Below, in pieces: positions 1-8,674 of a stretch of 64,000 nt of DNA (positions within the stretch are counted from its first letter, which is position 1; every line of letters starts with the position of its first letter). Both the position numbers and the translations under genes were made by a program. Source of the DNA: Hyphomicrobium methylovorum (lineage in GTDB: Bacteria; Pseudomonadota; Alphaproteobacteria; Rhizobiales; Hyphomicrobiaceae); assembly GCF_013626205.1 (NCBI RefSeq), contig NZ_QHJE01000001.1:2832501-2896500 (forward strand). Reading direction: 5' to 3'. The notes below the pieces were generated by a model, which saw nothing but the letters and a program-made list of their open reading frames with translations, searched no databases and was not told the origin of the DNA.

Positions 1-322
1 CTTTTGCGTTGGAGATCGATGCTTCGATCTTGGCACGATTGCGGATGATGCCTTCGTTCGCCATCAGCCGTTCGACGTCGTTGGCGTTCATCCGCGCCAC
101 GCGCTCGGGATCGAAGTTGTGAAATGCTTTGCGGAAATTTTCGCGTTTGCGCAGGATCGTCAGCCAGGAGAGGCCCGCTTGAAATCCTTCGAGTGATAAT
201 TTCTCGAAGAGCGCTCGCGGGTCCGTCATCGGGACGCCCCACTCTTCGTCGTGATAGCGCGCATATTCGGTCGCGTCTTCGCCAGCCCAAGAACAGCGCA
301 CGAGTTTCGTTGTTTTGCTCAT
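1..322 (-). CDS. tag: DNA-3-methyladenine glycosylase I (3' part outside window)
   Basis: Base-excision repair enzyme that removes 3-methyladenine from alkylated DNA. Reading the minus strand from the ATG at 322, the N-terminus contains the Tag signature: RCSWAG near residue 9, then YHDEEWGVP near residue 23 and FEKLSLEGFQAGLSW near residue 39, followed by the LRKRENFRKAF segment. About 107 codons are visible; the gene runs off the left edge. The ATG overlaps the TGA of the upstream ygfZ-like gene (ATGA, 319-322), so the two are probably translationally coupled. That start is preferred because of this overlap and because the conserved N-terminus begins a few codons later. Identity is secure from motifs; only the C-terminus cannot be seen. 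Confidence 0.93.
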   Translation of the reverse strand, partial: MSKTTKLVRCSWAGEDATEYARYHDEEWGVPMTDPRALFEKLSLEGFQAGLSWLTILRKRENFRKAFHNFDPERVARMNANDVERLMANEGIIRNRAKIEASISNAK

Positions 323-1206
323 GATTGCAGTGTCGCCGACGAACGCGCGCTTCGGCGATAGCGGTCTAGTGCATCGCTCTCGATCGTTATCGTCGTTCCG
401 TGCGAGGTGAGAGAGAGGTTTTTTTCTTCCGCGTCGAGCACGCGATCGAGCCGGATAAGCGCGAGTGCGCGCGTGCCATCGACCGTGCCGACGCGCCCGA
501 TCACCACGTCGCTCACCAAAACGTCGGCGCCCGATACGAGGGGCGAGGCGGCGCTGATCCTTACGACTCGTTTTCGTACGACGGTCTTGTTCTGCATGCG
601 CGCAACGACTTCCTGGCCGACGTAGCATCCCTTGGTGAATGAGACGCCGTTAAAGAGATCGTAGTCGGCTTCATGCGGATAGGCGTCGCCGAATGCGTAA
701 TCCTTTCCGCCCTCGGGCACACCGAGACGAACGCGCAGCGCGTCGTAATCGAGGTGGGCCAGTTGCGAAATCGATAGAGCGGGAACGGCGTCCTGCGTCA
801 GCAGCCGAAAGCCTAGATCGCTGGCGCGAGGATCGGCAAAGAGGATGCCGCCGGCGCACGCCGCGAGTTGGTCAGCACTATTTCCCCAAAGCGCATGCAC
901 CGAGTACTCCAGCGTAACGTCTGTAATGGTTACGTCGGCGCGTAGTTTGTACATCGCGAGGCGCTTGACGAGATCGGGCGCCTTTTCGGCCGCGACGTCG
1001 AGCAGATAGCCATCGGGGACGCGCACGACGAAAAAATCGAACAGAATTTTACCCTGCGGCGAGAGCAGTCCGGCGAAGCGAGCGGAACCTTCCGCCAAGC
1101 CTTCGATTTCGTTCGTAAATAGCCCTTGCAGCAGTTTTTCACTGTCGGGGCCTGCGACGTTGACGACGCCGCGGTCGGTCAGCCGCACGATGCTGGCGTT
1201 GGGCAT
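319..1206 (-). CDS. ygfZ: YgfZ/GcvT-type folate-binding protein
   Basis: Predicted tetrahydrofolate-binding protein of the YgfZ/IBA57 family, which supports assembly or repair of certain iron-sulfur enzymes in the cytoplasm. The 295-aa length fits the family. The family signature KGCYVGQE lies at residues 192-199 and contains the conserved Cys; upstream is the GcvT-like fold (about residues 15-180), and the C-terminal barrel follows the signature. The gene is transcribed leftwards and overlaps tag by 4 bp. The 80-bp gap to the divergent dihydroorotase gene presumably holds both promoters. Confidence 0.92.
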   Translation of the reverse strand: MPNASIVRLTDRGVVNVAGPDSEKLLQGLFTNEIEGLAEGSARFAGLLSPQGKILFDFFVVRVPDGYLLDVAAEKAPDLVKRLAMYKLRADVTITDVTLEYSVHALWGNSADQLAACAGGILFADPRASDLGFRLLTQDAVPALSISQLAHLDYDALRVRLGVPEGGKDYAFGDAYPHEADYDLFNGVSFTKGCYVGQEVVARMQNKTVVRKRVVRISAASPLVSGADVLVSDVVIGRVGTVDGTRALALIRLDRVLDAEEKNLSLTSHGTTITIESDALDRYRRSARSSATLQS

Positions 1207-1286
1207 AGACTCGCCTCGATTGCAAACGGAGCGAGAGTTACGTATGCGGGGTTATCGTTGATGGCAAGGGTAGGAGCGCCGCGCAG

Positions 1287-2621
1287 ATGTCGGAACCGTT
1301 CGATCTCGTGATACGCGGCGGCACAATCGTCAATCATGATGGCGAGGGGATCGGCGATATCGCGATTTCGCAGGGCCGTATCGCCGCCATTGGAGACTTC
1401 GGGTTCGCCAGGACGGCGGATGTGATTTCCGCAGCCGGGCTGCACATTCTGCCGGGCGTGATCGATACGCAGGTGCATTTCCGCGAGCCCGGCCTTGATC
1501 ACAAGGAAGATTTGGAAACCGGCAGCCGGTCAGCGGTGGCGGGCGGGGTTACGGGCGTGTTCGAGATGCCGAACACCAAACCGCTGACGACCAATGCCGA
1601 AGCGCTTGCCGACAAAGTTCGCCGCGCACGGCATCGGATGTTCTGCGACTTCGCATTCTTCGTTGGCGGAACGCGCGAAAATATCGGCGATATTCCGGAG
1701 CTCGAGAAGCTCGAAGCCTCAGCAGGCATCAAGGTTTTCATGGGCTCGTCGACCGGCAATCTTCTGGTTGATGAAGAAGAGGCGCTCGACCGCATCATCG
1801 CCAATCTTTCGCGGCGCGCATCGTTTCACGCAGAGGACGAAGCGCGGCTCAAGGAGCGGATGGGGCTTCGGCGCAAGGGTGATCCATCATCGCATCCGGA
1901 GTGGCGCGATCCGGAAGCGGCGCTGATCGCGACGAAGCGGCTGGTCCGTCTTGCGGAGAAGCATGGGAAACGTGTGCACGTGCTGCACATTTCCACGGCG
2001 GAGGAGATGACGTTTCTTGCCGATCACAAGGCGTATGCGACGGTCGAAGTCACGCCGCATCATCTCACGCTGGAAGCGCCGGAGTGTTACGAACGTCTCG
2101 GTGCTTACGCGCAGATGAATCCGCCCGTCAGGGATGCGCGGCACCGGGCGGCGATCTGGGGTGCGCTCGAAGCAGGCGTTGTCGATGTTCTTGGCTCCGA
2201 TCACGCGCCGCACACGCGCGAGGAAAAAGAGCACGTCTATCCTGATACGCATTCCGGCATGACCGGCGTGCAGACACTCGTTCCGACGATGCTCGATCAC
2301 GTCAACGCGGGGCGGCTTTCGCTGCAGCGCTTTGTCGATTTGACGAGCCATGGTCCGCAGAGGCTTTTCGGCATTCGCAATAAGGGGCGGATCGCGGTCG
2401 GCTACGATGCGGATTTCACCATCGTCGATCTCAAGCGCAAAGAAACGATCAGCAATGGCTGGATCGAAAGCCGGTGCGGGTGGACGCCGTACGACGGTAT
2501 GCAGGTGACAGGCTGGCCGGTTGGAACGATTGTCCGTGGCCGGACCGTGATGTGGCAGGGAGAGATCAACGGGCCCGCACATGGCGAGCCCATTGGTTTT
2601 CTTGAAGGGTTCCGCGGCTGA
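1287..2621 (+). CDS. pyrC: dihydroorotase (class I type)
   Basis: Cyclic amidohydrolase, predicted to interconvert carbamoyl-aspartate and dihydroorotate in pyrimidine synthesis. The 444-aa protein shows the family landmarks: VHFREPG at 63-69, EMPNTKP near 93, a candidate carbamylated lysine K150 (GIKVFMGSSTG), FHAED with H182, VLHIS with H235 and LGSDHAPH with D306. Unusually, the first His of the usual HxH metal pair is Gln62 (TQVHF). I believe related alphaproteobacterial proteins share this, but that needs checking, because a lost ligand could also mark a non-catalytic paralogue. It stands alone: no other pyr gene is adjacent. ATG start at 1287. Confidence 0.85.
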   Translation: MSEPFDLVIRGGTIVNHDGEGIGDIAISQGRIAAIGDFGFARTADVISAAGLHILPGVIDTQVHFREPGLDHKEDLETGSRSAVAGGVTGVFEMPNTKPLTTNAEALADKVRRARHRMFCDFAFFVGGTRENIGDIPELEKLEASAGIKVFMGSSTGNLLVDEEEALDRIIANLSRRASFHAEDEARLKERMGLRRKGDPSSHPEWRDPEAALIATKRLVRLAEKHGKRVHVLHISTAEEMTFLADHKAYATVEVTPHHLTLEAPECYERLGAYAQMNPPVRDARHRAAIWGALEAGVVDVLGSDHAPHTREEKEHVYPDTHSGMTGVQTLVPTMLDHVNAGRLSLQRFVDLTSHGPQRLFGIRNKGRIAVGYDADFTIVDLKRKETISNGWIESRCGWTPYDGMQVTGWPVGTIVRGRTVMWQGEINGPAHGEPIGFLEGFRG

Positions 2622-2643
2622 CGTTTTATCGGCTGCTGGTCGT

Positions 2644-2685
2644 CTGGCGCTGTGGCGACTCTCCTTCGTAGAGCCGGCCGAAGTC
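2644..2685. repeat. REP-like palindromic repeat, copy A (degenerate)
   Basis: Contains the block TGGCGACTCTCCTTCGTAGA followed by GCCGGCCG, nearly identical to copies B and C, but the right arm has decayed so the outer stem is lost. It lies 23 bp after the dihydroorotase stop and just upstream of copy B, making a tandem pair in the spacer between two convergent genes. Confidence 0.6.
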
Positions 2686-2691
2686 TAGTTC

Positions 2692-2731
2692 GGCGCTGGC
2701 GACTCTCCTCCGTCGAGCCGGCCGCCAGCGC
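2692..2731. repeat. REP-like palindromic repeat, copy B
   Basis: A 40-bp element with perfect 9-bp arms GCGCTGGCG (2693-2701) and CGCCAGCGC (2723-2731) around a core CTCCTCCGTCGAGCCGG. It sits between convergent genes and matches the copy at 21726-21765 at almost every base. There is no T-tract, so it is not a standard terminator, although the hairpin may still stabilise 3' ends. Confidence 0.7.
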
Positions 2732-2740
2732 TTAGGTAAA

Positions 2741-3502
2741 TCAGCCTTCGCTGCCAGCGTTCGCGACGCGGGCGATGTTGGCCGGAAGACGCTTCAGCAC
2801 ATGCACCGTCGTGCCGACTCCAGCGATCTTGGAGAGGTGCATGACGTGGCCGTTCTTCATGCGGATGCAGCCTGAAGAGGATGCGGTGCCGATGGACCGA
2901 ACGTCATTGGTGCCGTGGATGCGATAGAGCGTGTTGCCGAGATAGAGCGCCATTGCGCCGAGCGGATTGTGAATGCCGCCCTTCATGTGCTCCGGGAGGC
3001 CCGGCTTGCGAGCGCGCATTTCCGCCGGCGGATACCAATCTGGCCATGCAACCTTGCGCGAGATCTTCTCAACGCCTGACCAGGCAAAACCCTGCTTGCC
3101 GACGGCGATCGGGTAGCGATAGGCACTGGAAGACGAGAGCACGTAGTAGAGCTGGCGTCCGGCGGTATCGATCACGATCGAGCCAGCGGCGTAGGAATTC
3201 GGGAATCTCACTTTTGGCGGTGCGGTGGCCGCGATGTTCGGCTGTCCGCCACCGGTGAGCGTGCCGCGAGAGCTCCCGCGGACATCGTCTTCGTCTTCTT
3301 CATCGGCGCGATTGTTTTGCGGGCGGCCCCAGTCCCAGCCCATGCTTGGGAGAGGCTTGGTTTCCGCAGCCGCGCGCTGTCCGCGCTTCAATTTCTTGGG
3401 GGCGACGTAGCCGTACGTTTCCTCGTCGGGATGGAACGCCTGAGCCGGGGCAGCGAGCGCGCAGCCAAAAATGACGGCTGCTAAAACCGCGATACTCTTC
3501 AT
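2741..3502 (-). CDS. L,D-transpeptidase (YkuD domain), secreted
   Basis: Periplasmic enzyme expected to cross-link peptidoglycan stems or attach proteins to them. The 253-aa protein begins with a signal peptide (MKSIAVLAAVIFGCALAAPAQA), then an acidic linker (DEEDEDD) near residue 65, then a YkuD domain at about 104-241 with His196 (YRIHGTND) and the catalytic Cys212 in SSSGCIRM. The start at 3502 was chosen because it gives a clean signal peptide and follows GAGG about 9 bp upstream. A longer reading to 3574 has no such signal. Single-gene unit convergent with dihydroorotase. Confidence 0.92.
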   Translation of the reverse strand: MKSIAVLAAVIFGCALAAPAQAFHPDEETYGYVAPKKLKRGQRAAAETKPLPSMGWDWGRPQNNRADEEDEDDVRGSSRGTLTGGGQPNIAATAPPKVRFPNSYAAGSIVIDTAGRQLYYVLSSSSAYRYPIAVGKQGFAWSGVEKISRKVAWPDWYPPAEMRARKPGLPEHMKGGIHNPLGAMALYLGNTLYRIHGTNDVRSIGTASSSGCIRMKNGHVMHLSKIAGVGTTVHVLKRLPANIARVANAGSEG

Positions 3503-3624
3503 GATACTGATCCTCGCTCTTCGCTTGGTTTGTGACGCGGACCTAAACCAGAAAGTGCGTATAAGACACCCCACTGCGGCAATTGGCGGATATGCATCTC
3601 AACGAATCAGGCGAGATCGAGAGA

Positions 3625-4236
3625 TCATTCGCCGCGTTTGAACAGCAGCCAGGTTCCGTCTGCGCCGATCAGCAGGCGCCACCATGTCCACCGCTTTTTC
3701 TCATGCATCTCAGTGGCCTTAGGCACACTGGCGAGCCGGTAGAGGTCTACGTCTTCTGCGGGTGTAAGCGTGTCGAGCGGGCGGACCGCCAGATACGGCC
3801 AAACGTAGACGAGATTATTTTCCAGGTCGTTGCCGAAAGGGATGGTGGCGGGCGCCATCTCGAGTGTTTCGATCAATCCAGCCAGGATTTCGCGGCCCTC
3901 GCCATCTTCTGAATACCCTTTCAATGCCTTGATAGGGTCGTCGCCGAGCGCGATACCGAACTCGGGCGCGCCACCATTCATATCGAACACGGTTTTCAGT
4001 TCTTCGATTCGTCCGGTGCGTGCGGCAGAGAGGATCGCGTCGCGCAGTTCTGCGACATGCGGCGGCAGGGTTGGAGTTTTATCAGGCGTCGCGAAAGCGG
4101 GTCGCAAGACATAGACAAGCGACGTAGCCGAAACTACCAGTATGATGAAGAAGTGCCGCAGTGTGGAAAGCGCGGTTGTAATTCGCCGTGCGTTCTCGAA
4201 TGTGGATCCGGAACGGACTTTAGAAGGTGTCGCCAT
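3625..4236 (-). CDS. conserved hypothetical protein with N-terminal membrane segment
   Basis: 203 aa, function not recognised. One hydrophobic segment at about residues 28-49 (FFIILVVSATSLVYVLRPAFA) could be a signal peptide or anchor. The remainder is mixed alpha/beta with an alanine-rich helix (LRDAILSAARTGRIEELKTV) and a C-terminal motif KKRWTWWRLLIGADGTWLLF that resembles a small beta domain. It looks like a periplasm-facing protein of unknown role. It is divergent from the LysE-type exporter with about 95 bp between the starts. Confidence 0.75.
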   Translation of the reverse strand: MATPSKVRSGSTFENARRITTALSTLRHFFIILVVSATSLVYVLRPAFATPDKTPTLPPHVAELRDAILSAARTGRIEELKTVFDMNGGAPEFGIALGDDPIKALKGYSEDGEGREILAGLIETLEMAPATIPFGNDLENNLVYVWPYLAVRPLDTLTPAEDVDLYRLASVPKATEMHEKKRWTWWRLLIGADGTWLLFKRGE

Positions 4237-4330
4237 TGCCGTCCTGCCGTCTGCTCACGAAGCCAAATAGATTGCGCGCATCGCAGAGCGACGCAACCTT
4301 CCTTCCTGACATCGAGCGCTTCTTCCATTG

Positions 4331-4993
4331 ATGGACTTCATTCCCAACCCCCTCATCATTCCGATTGGATTGATCGTTGGCGTTCTCATTGCGGCGCCGG
4401 TCGGCCCTGTCAACGTGCTGTGCATTCAGCGTGCTATCGAGCGCGGTTTCTGGGGCGGAGTTGCGGCGGGTATCGGCTCGGTGATGGGAGATGGTCTGAT
4501 CGCGCTTTGCGCCGGTCTCGGTGTCGGATCCGTTTCGGGCGCAGTCGAGAATCATCGCGCCATCATCCAAATCTGCGGCGGCCTCGCGTTGATGGGATTT
4601 GGTGCGCGCCTCTATTTCAGCGCGCCGCGGCTTCGCATCGCGACCGAAGAGGAAGCTTCGACTGCGCGACTTAGGGATTTCGTCTGGGACATCCCGCAGA
4701 CGTTCTTCCTCACCATCACGAATCCCGGAGCCGTGCTTGGTCTGTTCGCGGTGTTTGGCGGAATCAGCACGTTCGTCGAAGTGCATTCGACCGTCGACGT
4801 ATTCCTAATGGTTGCGGCGATCGTCTGCGGCAGCCTGATCTGGTGGGTTACGCTGTCGAACATCATCGGCCGGTATCGGCACCAAATCCGGCCGGATTTG
4901 CTTCAGTTTGTCAATCGCATTGCGGGCATTTTGCTCGCGGTCTTCGGCGCAGTGTTGATCGCCGAAGTGATCTACAAAGCCGGGAATTTCTGA
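4331..4993 (+). CDS. LysE/RhtB family amino-acid exporter
   Basis: Inner-membrane exporter, probably for amino acids or similar small metabolites. The 220-aa length and six hydrophobic segments fit the LysE superfamily. The family motif appears in the first helix pair (GVLIAAPVGPVNVLCIQRAI, then GFWGGVAAGIGSVMGD at about 44-59), and a second conserved segment, TNPGAVLGLFAVFGG, lies near residue 135. The ATG at 4331 is used; a TTG directly before it is a possible but poorer start. Substrate cannot be inferred. Confidence 0.88.
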   Translation: MDFIPNPLIIPIGLIVGVLIAAPVGPVNVLCIQRAIERGFWGGVAAGIGSVMGDGLIALCAGLGVGSVSGAVENHRAIIQICGGLALMGFGARLYFSAPRLRIATEEEASTARLRDFVWDIPQTFFLTITNPGAVLGLFAVFGGISTFVEVHSTVDVFLMVAAIVCGSLIWWVTLSNIIGRYRHQIRPDLLQFVNRIAGILLAVFGAVLIAEVIYKAGNF

Positions 4994-5016
4994 GTGGTGC
5001 CGGTTTTCGGCTGGCG

Positions 5017-5262
5017 CTACTGATCCCGGCGCGTGAGTGTGAACTCGCCTTCGACGACGCGCTTTTCAAGTCCGCGCGTGAGTGTGATCACGGCTTCCTC
5101 GCCATAGATTGCGACCAGATCCGTCAACGCCGTGAAGAGCGCCGCGTATGCCATCTGCTGCGGCTCGACGCCGGTATCGACGCCTTCATCCCAGGCTGCC
5201 AGGATGAGGTCGAGCGCCTTCAGCGTCGGATTCTTCGTATCGATGTCTTCAAAGCATTGCAT
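5017..5262 (-). CDS. small conserved hypothetical protein
   Basis: 81 aa, acidic and helical, with no signal peptide. The sequence MQCFEDIDTKNPTLKALDLI is followed by GVEPQQMAYAALFTALTDLV and a C-terminal EKRVVEGEFTLTR. The start at 5262 was picked because the upstream in-frame extension is of low-complexity, non-protein-like composition. Function not recognised. It lies in a tail-to-tail arrangement with the LysE gene (23 bp apart). Confidence 0.7.
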   Translation of the reverse strand: MQCFEDIDTKNPTLKALDLILAAWDEGVDTGVEPQQMAYAALFTALTDLVAIYGEEAVITLTRGLEKRVVEGEFTLTRRDQ

Positions 5263-5401
5263 GTTTGTTTCTTGCCCGCGGCCTAACCCAGAACGGGTTG
5301 GCTCCCCCTCATGGCACTGTGGACTAGCATGGTCGTTTGGGGAAGTTCGGTAAGCGCGCAATTCACAGTAAACCGGTCGTTGCCAGCGCGTCAGACAATC
5401 G

Positions 5402-5836
5402 TTACGGGAAAGCTTTCAGTAAGCCTTCCGAGAGTTCGGACCCTTCCTTCAAGAACCGCATTACGGCGGTCTGGGCCGAGGGGCTGCACGTGTTATAGGT
5501 GCGGCTGTAACTTCGATACCCCTGGTTGAAAGCGCGGGTCAGTTTGGCGCGGCGCAGTGCGCTCGAACCTTCCGCGTCCATGATCTCGCGCATGCGGTCG
5601 CGCCAATATTGGCCCTCATTGGCGCTGCACAGCTCGCGCAGAAAGTGAACCGCACCGAGGATTTCCGATAGCCGAAGCAGCCTATCATCGTATGGCTTCG
5701 TTTCGACGGCCGCAGCGGTTTGCGGCATCGCTATCGGCAGGCCGACCGTTACGAACACCAGCGTCGCCATGATGGCGCGCACCGGCCCATGCCGGAGCGG
5801 CTTTCGCGCTGTCGAACGTCGAGATGACTGGTTCAT
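5402..5836 (-). CDS. TIGR02301 (DUF2385) family secreted protein
   Basis: 144 aa with an N-terminal hydrophobic segment (about residues 21-42, AIMATLVFVTVGLPIAMPQTAAA) that looks like a signal peptide. The mature part has the pattern I associate with the alphaproteobacterial TIGR02301 family: LSEILGAVHFLRELC, then GQYWRDRMREIMDAE, then the Cys-containing FNQGYRSYSRTYNTCSPSA. Two cysteines could form a disulfide in the periplasm. Biochemical role unknown. Divergent from the SRAP gene, with a 90-bp shared promoter gap. Confidence 0.8.
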   Translation of the reverse strand: MNQSSRRSTARKPLRHGPVRAIMATLVFVTVGLPIAMPQTAAAVETKPYDDRLLRLSEILGAVHFLRELCSANEGQYWRDRMREIMDAEGSSALRRAKLTRAFNQGYRSYSRTYNTCSPSAQTAVMRFLKEGSELSEGLLKAFP

Positions 5837-5926
5837 GCAGCACTCTTAAATCAGATTCTCGTCCTGGATACGGCGGTCGGTCGTGATAAGACACATGCCG
5901 GCTGAAGTGATTGCCGGGAATTCGAT

Positions 5927-6607
5927 GTGTGCTCGCGTTATAGCCTGACGACGCCTCCTGAGGCTCTGCGATTGCTCTTCGAGCTTGAGCAGATTGATGA
6001 TTTTCCACCGCGTTACAACATCGCGCCGTCTCAGCCTGTTCTCATTGTGGCGAACGATCCGCGGGGCAAGCGCGAGGCGCGTTTGGTGCGCTGGGGGCTT
6101 ATTCCTGCCTGGGTCAAAGACCCGCGAAGCTTTGCGATGCTCATGAATGCCCGCGGAGAGACGGCGGCTGACAAGCCCTCATTTCGCGGTGCTCTCCGCC
6201 ATCGACGCTGCCTCATTCCGGCGAGTGCCTTTTACGAATGGACCGGCGCACGCGGGTCGCGGCAACCACATCTGATTGAGCTGAAGGGGCGCGATCTCTT
6301 TGCTTTAGCGGGGATCTCGGAAGTCTGGCTCGGTGCTGATGGCAGTGAGATCGAGACGATGGCGATCCTGACGACGGCGGCGAACGGCGATATGGCGGCG
6401 CTTCATGAGCGGATGCCGGTCATTCTGGAACCTGCGGATTATGCCCGTTGGCTTGATTGTTCTTCGGGGTCTGCGGTCGGTATCAGCGATCTTCTCGGCC
6501 CGCTTCCGGACGGCTTGATCACCATCACAGCCGTAGATCCGCGCCTCAATAACCCACGTTCGGAGGGAGCCGACCTCCAAACGCCTGTGATTACGACGCT
6601 TCTTTAG
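5927..6607 (+). CDS. SOS response-associated peptidase (SRAP/YedK/HMCES)
   Basis: Protein that forms a covalent thiazolidine link with abasic sites in single-stranded DNA and so protects them. The 226-aa sequence starts MCSRYSL, placing the catalytic Cys at position 2 after Met removal. The other family motifs are NARGET (about 72), RCLIPASAFYEWTG (about 98-111) and HERMPVIL (about 158). Start codon is GTG at 5927; only this frame exposes Cys2, so the nearby ATG at 5925 in another frame is excluded. Confidence 0.93.
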   Translation: MCSRYSLTTPPEALRLLFELEQIDDFPPRYNIAPSQPVLIVANDPRGKREARLVRWGLIPAWVKDPRSFAMLMNARGETAADKPSFRGALRHRRCLIPASAFYEWTGARGSRQPHLIELKGRDLFALAGISEVWLGADGSEIETMAILTTAANGDMAALHERMPVILEPADYARWLDCSSGSAVGISDLLGPLPDGLITITAVDPRLNNPRSEGADLQTPVITTLL

Positions 6608-6806
6608 GTGGAGGAGGGCTCTCAGGGACCCTCATCGATTGAATCCTGGGACTCGCCTTCGACCTTGGTTGAGACTCGCGAGCGTGCGCGATCGGCGTTA
6701 ACTTCGAAAGTCAAGACCTCGCCGATATCCTTGTGTAGAAGACCGGTCGGGAAGGGCCCTACTCGGGCCAGAGGCAGGTGGGCGACGCAGGGAGCGAAGT
6801 TACCCG

Positions 6807-8552
6807 ATGGGAGACGACCAGATGGCTTACCGGGGCGAAGACCTCGATCTTAGAACTTCGCAGACGTTCACCGCTGCTGCCGGAGAGTTCGCCGCCACGG
6901 ATGTTTCGCAGCAGAACGGCAAGCGTTCGGGCTATCGCACGGATCCGATCCTGGTCGATGACATCGTGCTGGCGTGCTGCAATCAGGCTTATGACGTTGC
7001 CGTTGCGCATCGCGCGGGCGAGGTTCGTGTTGAGCATCTTCTCAACGCCATGACACGCCTCGATGCAGCAGCCACCGTTCTTGAAGCGCGGGGCATTCGC
7101 ATTCCGTCTCTCCGGCGAGAAACCGGAACAATCATTGCCAGTGAAATTCCGGCGGTCGGTGGAAACGAGCCGGTCTCGCCACGGCGGTCGGAGGAACTTG
7201 CCGAGCTTTTGCGTCAAGCCGCCTATGCCGCCAGCCGTCGAAAGACTGCGGTCAGCGTCGACGATCTGGTGCAGGCATTGTTCGATCATCGCGGTGCGCT
7301 GCCCGCGTCTGAAATTCTTTTGCACTACACGGCGCGTGCGCCGCTGCGCGAAGCGCCAGAACCGTTGCCGCCGCTGACGCGCGCGGGCGACGGACGGTAT
7401 CCGCAGGCGCCAGGCGTTCGCTATCTTTCCGATGGGCAGAGATCGTATCGCAGCGACTATTCCGGGACGACCACCGACGCGCTTCAGAATTCGCGCATCG
7501 AAGCGCTTGAACAAATGGTGCGCGCGCTTGGGCAGGATTTGTCCAACGAGCGGCATATCATTTCCGGGCTTGTTCGCGATTTGACGCGCGAGACACGCGC
7601 GCAGCAGGAAGATGGCGGGCACCGGCAAAGCGTGCTTCTCGATCGCATCGGTACGCTCGAAGAGGCCGTTCTTGAATCGCGCGGAGCACCCGGATCGGAC
7701 AAGGCTCTCGTCGGCAAGCTCGAAGATGTCGAAGCGGCTCTGGAACTCAGGCTGCAGGAGATGACGCAATCCTGGAGCGTCCTTTCGCAACGATTGCAGG
7801 AACTCGAGATCGCCGTGCGCGAGCGGCGTGAACCGGATGCAGGGCCGTCTGTCGAGGATATTCGCTCCGCGGTCGACTTGCGGCCTCTGTTGGACAGGCT
7901 TGCGATTATCGAGGAGGCGGTGCTTACGAACTCCGGCGGTACGCACGCAGCGCTTGGCGCAGAACTTGGCGAGCGTTTCGACAAACTCCGCAGCGACATT
8001 TCAAACGTGCTTGCGGTTCCGGCCGATCCGACGGCGGATGCGTCGCTTGCGGCGGGGTTAGAACGCATCGGCAGTCTGTCGGAGCGTATCGACGAGCAAC
8101 ACGGCTTTGTCTCGCAGGTGTCGGCGGATCTGAGCGAGCGGCTCGGTGCTGTTGAGCGCGCTGTGACGGGCGAGATCGAAACGTCGGCGGCGAAGCATCA
8201 GGCGTACACGAACGACCTGACCGAAGTGCATGACGCGCTGATGAAGCTCAATCAGAACCAGCATACGCTTGCGGGTTCGATGGATCAGTGGCGCACGGAT
8301 TCGGCGACGGATGTTGCGAACATCATCAACCGGATCGCGAGTCTGGACCAAGGCAACGCAATCCCTGCCGAGACCATCAATTCGCTCAACGCGCATATGG
8401 ACAACATGAACCGTTTCATTATCGAGCGGTATCGTCGGCGTCACGGCTTCTGGTACTGGCTGTTCGGAACGGACGATTGGCTTGGCGCGAGCTGGCCGTC
8501 GAAGTCACGCGAGACGAAGGACGCGACCGAAGGCGGTTCGGCTTCAGCGTAA
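6807..8552 (+). CDS. Clp N-domain protein with long coiled coil, no ATPase domain
   Basis: 581 aa. Residues about 45-110 (DPILVDDIVLACCNQAYDVA...VRVEHLLNAMTRLD) and 125-175 (SEELAELLRQAAYAASRRKT then VSVDDLVQALFDHRG) resemble the two repeats of the ClpA/ClpB amino-terminal substrate- or adaptor-binding domain. No Walker A or B motif follows. Residues about 220-535 are heptad-rich, charged coiled coil, and the C-terminus is a short aromatic tail (FWYWLFGTDDWLGASW). It could be a scaffold or adaptor acting with a Clp machine; that is inference. A second ATG at 6822 is preceded by GGGAG at 8-bp spacing and may be the true start. Confidence 0.8.
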   Translation: MGDDQMAYRGEDLDLRTSQTFTAAAGEFAATDVSQQNGKRSGYRTDPILVDDIVLACCNQAYDVAVAHRAGEVRVEHLLNAMTRLDAAATVLEARGIRIPSLRRETGTIIASEIPAVGGNEPVSPRRSEELAELLRQAAYAASRRKTAVSVDDLVQALFDHRGALPASEILLHYTARAPLREAPEPLPPLTRAGDGRYPQAPGVRYLSDGQRSYRSDYSGTTTDALQNSRIEALEQMVRALGQDLSNERHIISGLVRDLTRETRAQQEDGGHRQSVLLDRIGTLEEAVLESRGAPGSDKALVGKLEDVEAALELRLQEMTQSWSVLSQRLQELEIAVRERREPDAGPSVEDIRSAVDLRPLLDRLAIIEEAVLTNSGGTHAALGAELGERFDKLRSDISNVLAVPADPTADASLAAGLERIGSLSERIDEQHGFVSQVSADLSERLGAVERAVTGEIETSAAKHQAYTNDLTEVHDALMKLNQNQHTLAGSMDQWRTDSATDVANIINRIASLDQGNAIPAETINSLNAHMDNMNRFIIERYRRRHGFWYWLFGTDDWLGASWPSKSRETKDATEGGSASA

Positions 8553-8674
8553 CGTTCAAATTGAAGCGGGCGGCAAGGTTCGGTTAGGCATATACGCGCC
8601 GCCGCCCGTTTACCTTTCTGGCATGGGCCGTGCTTGGTTCTGAGGCGAAATCTCATTCCAGCACACGTGAGCCG

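Noticed and set aside
6608-6853. 81-codon open frame directly after the SRAP gene
   Set aside because: Low-complexity Arg/Ser-rich sequence, no ribosome binding site and overlap with the start of the Clp-N coiled-coil gene.
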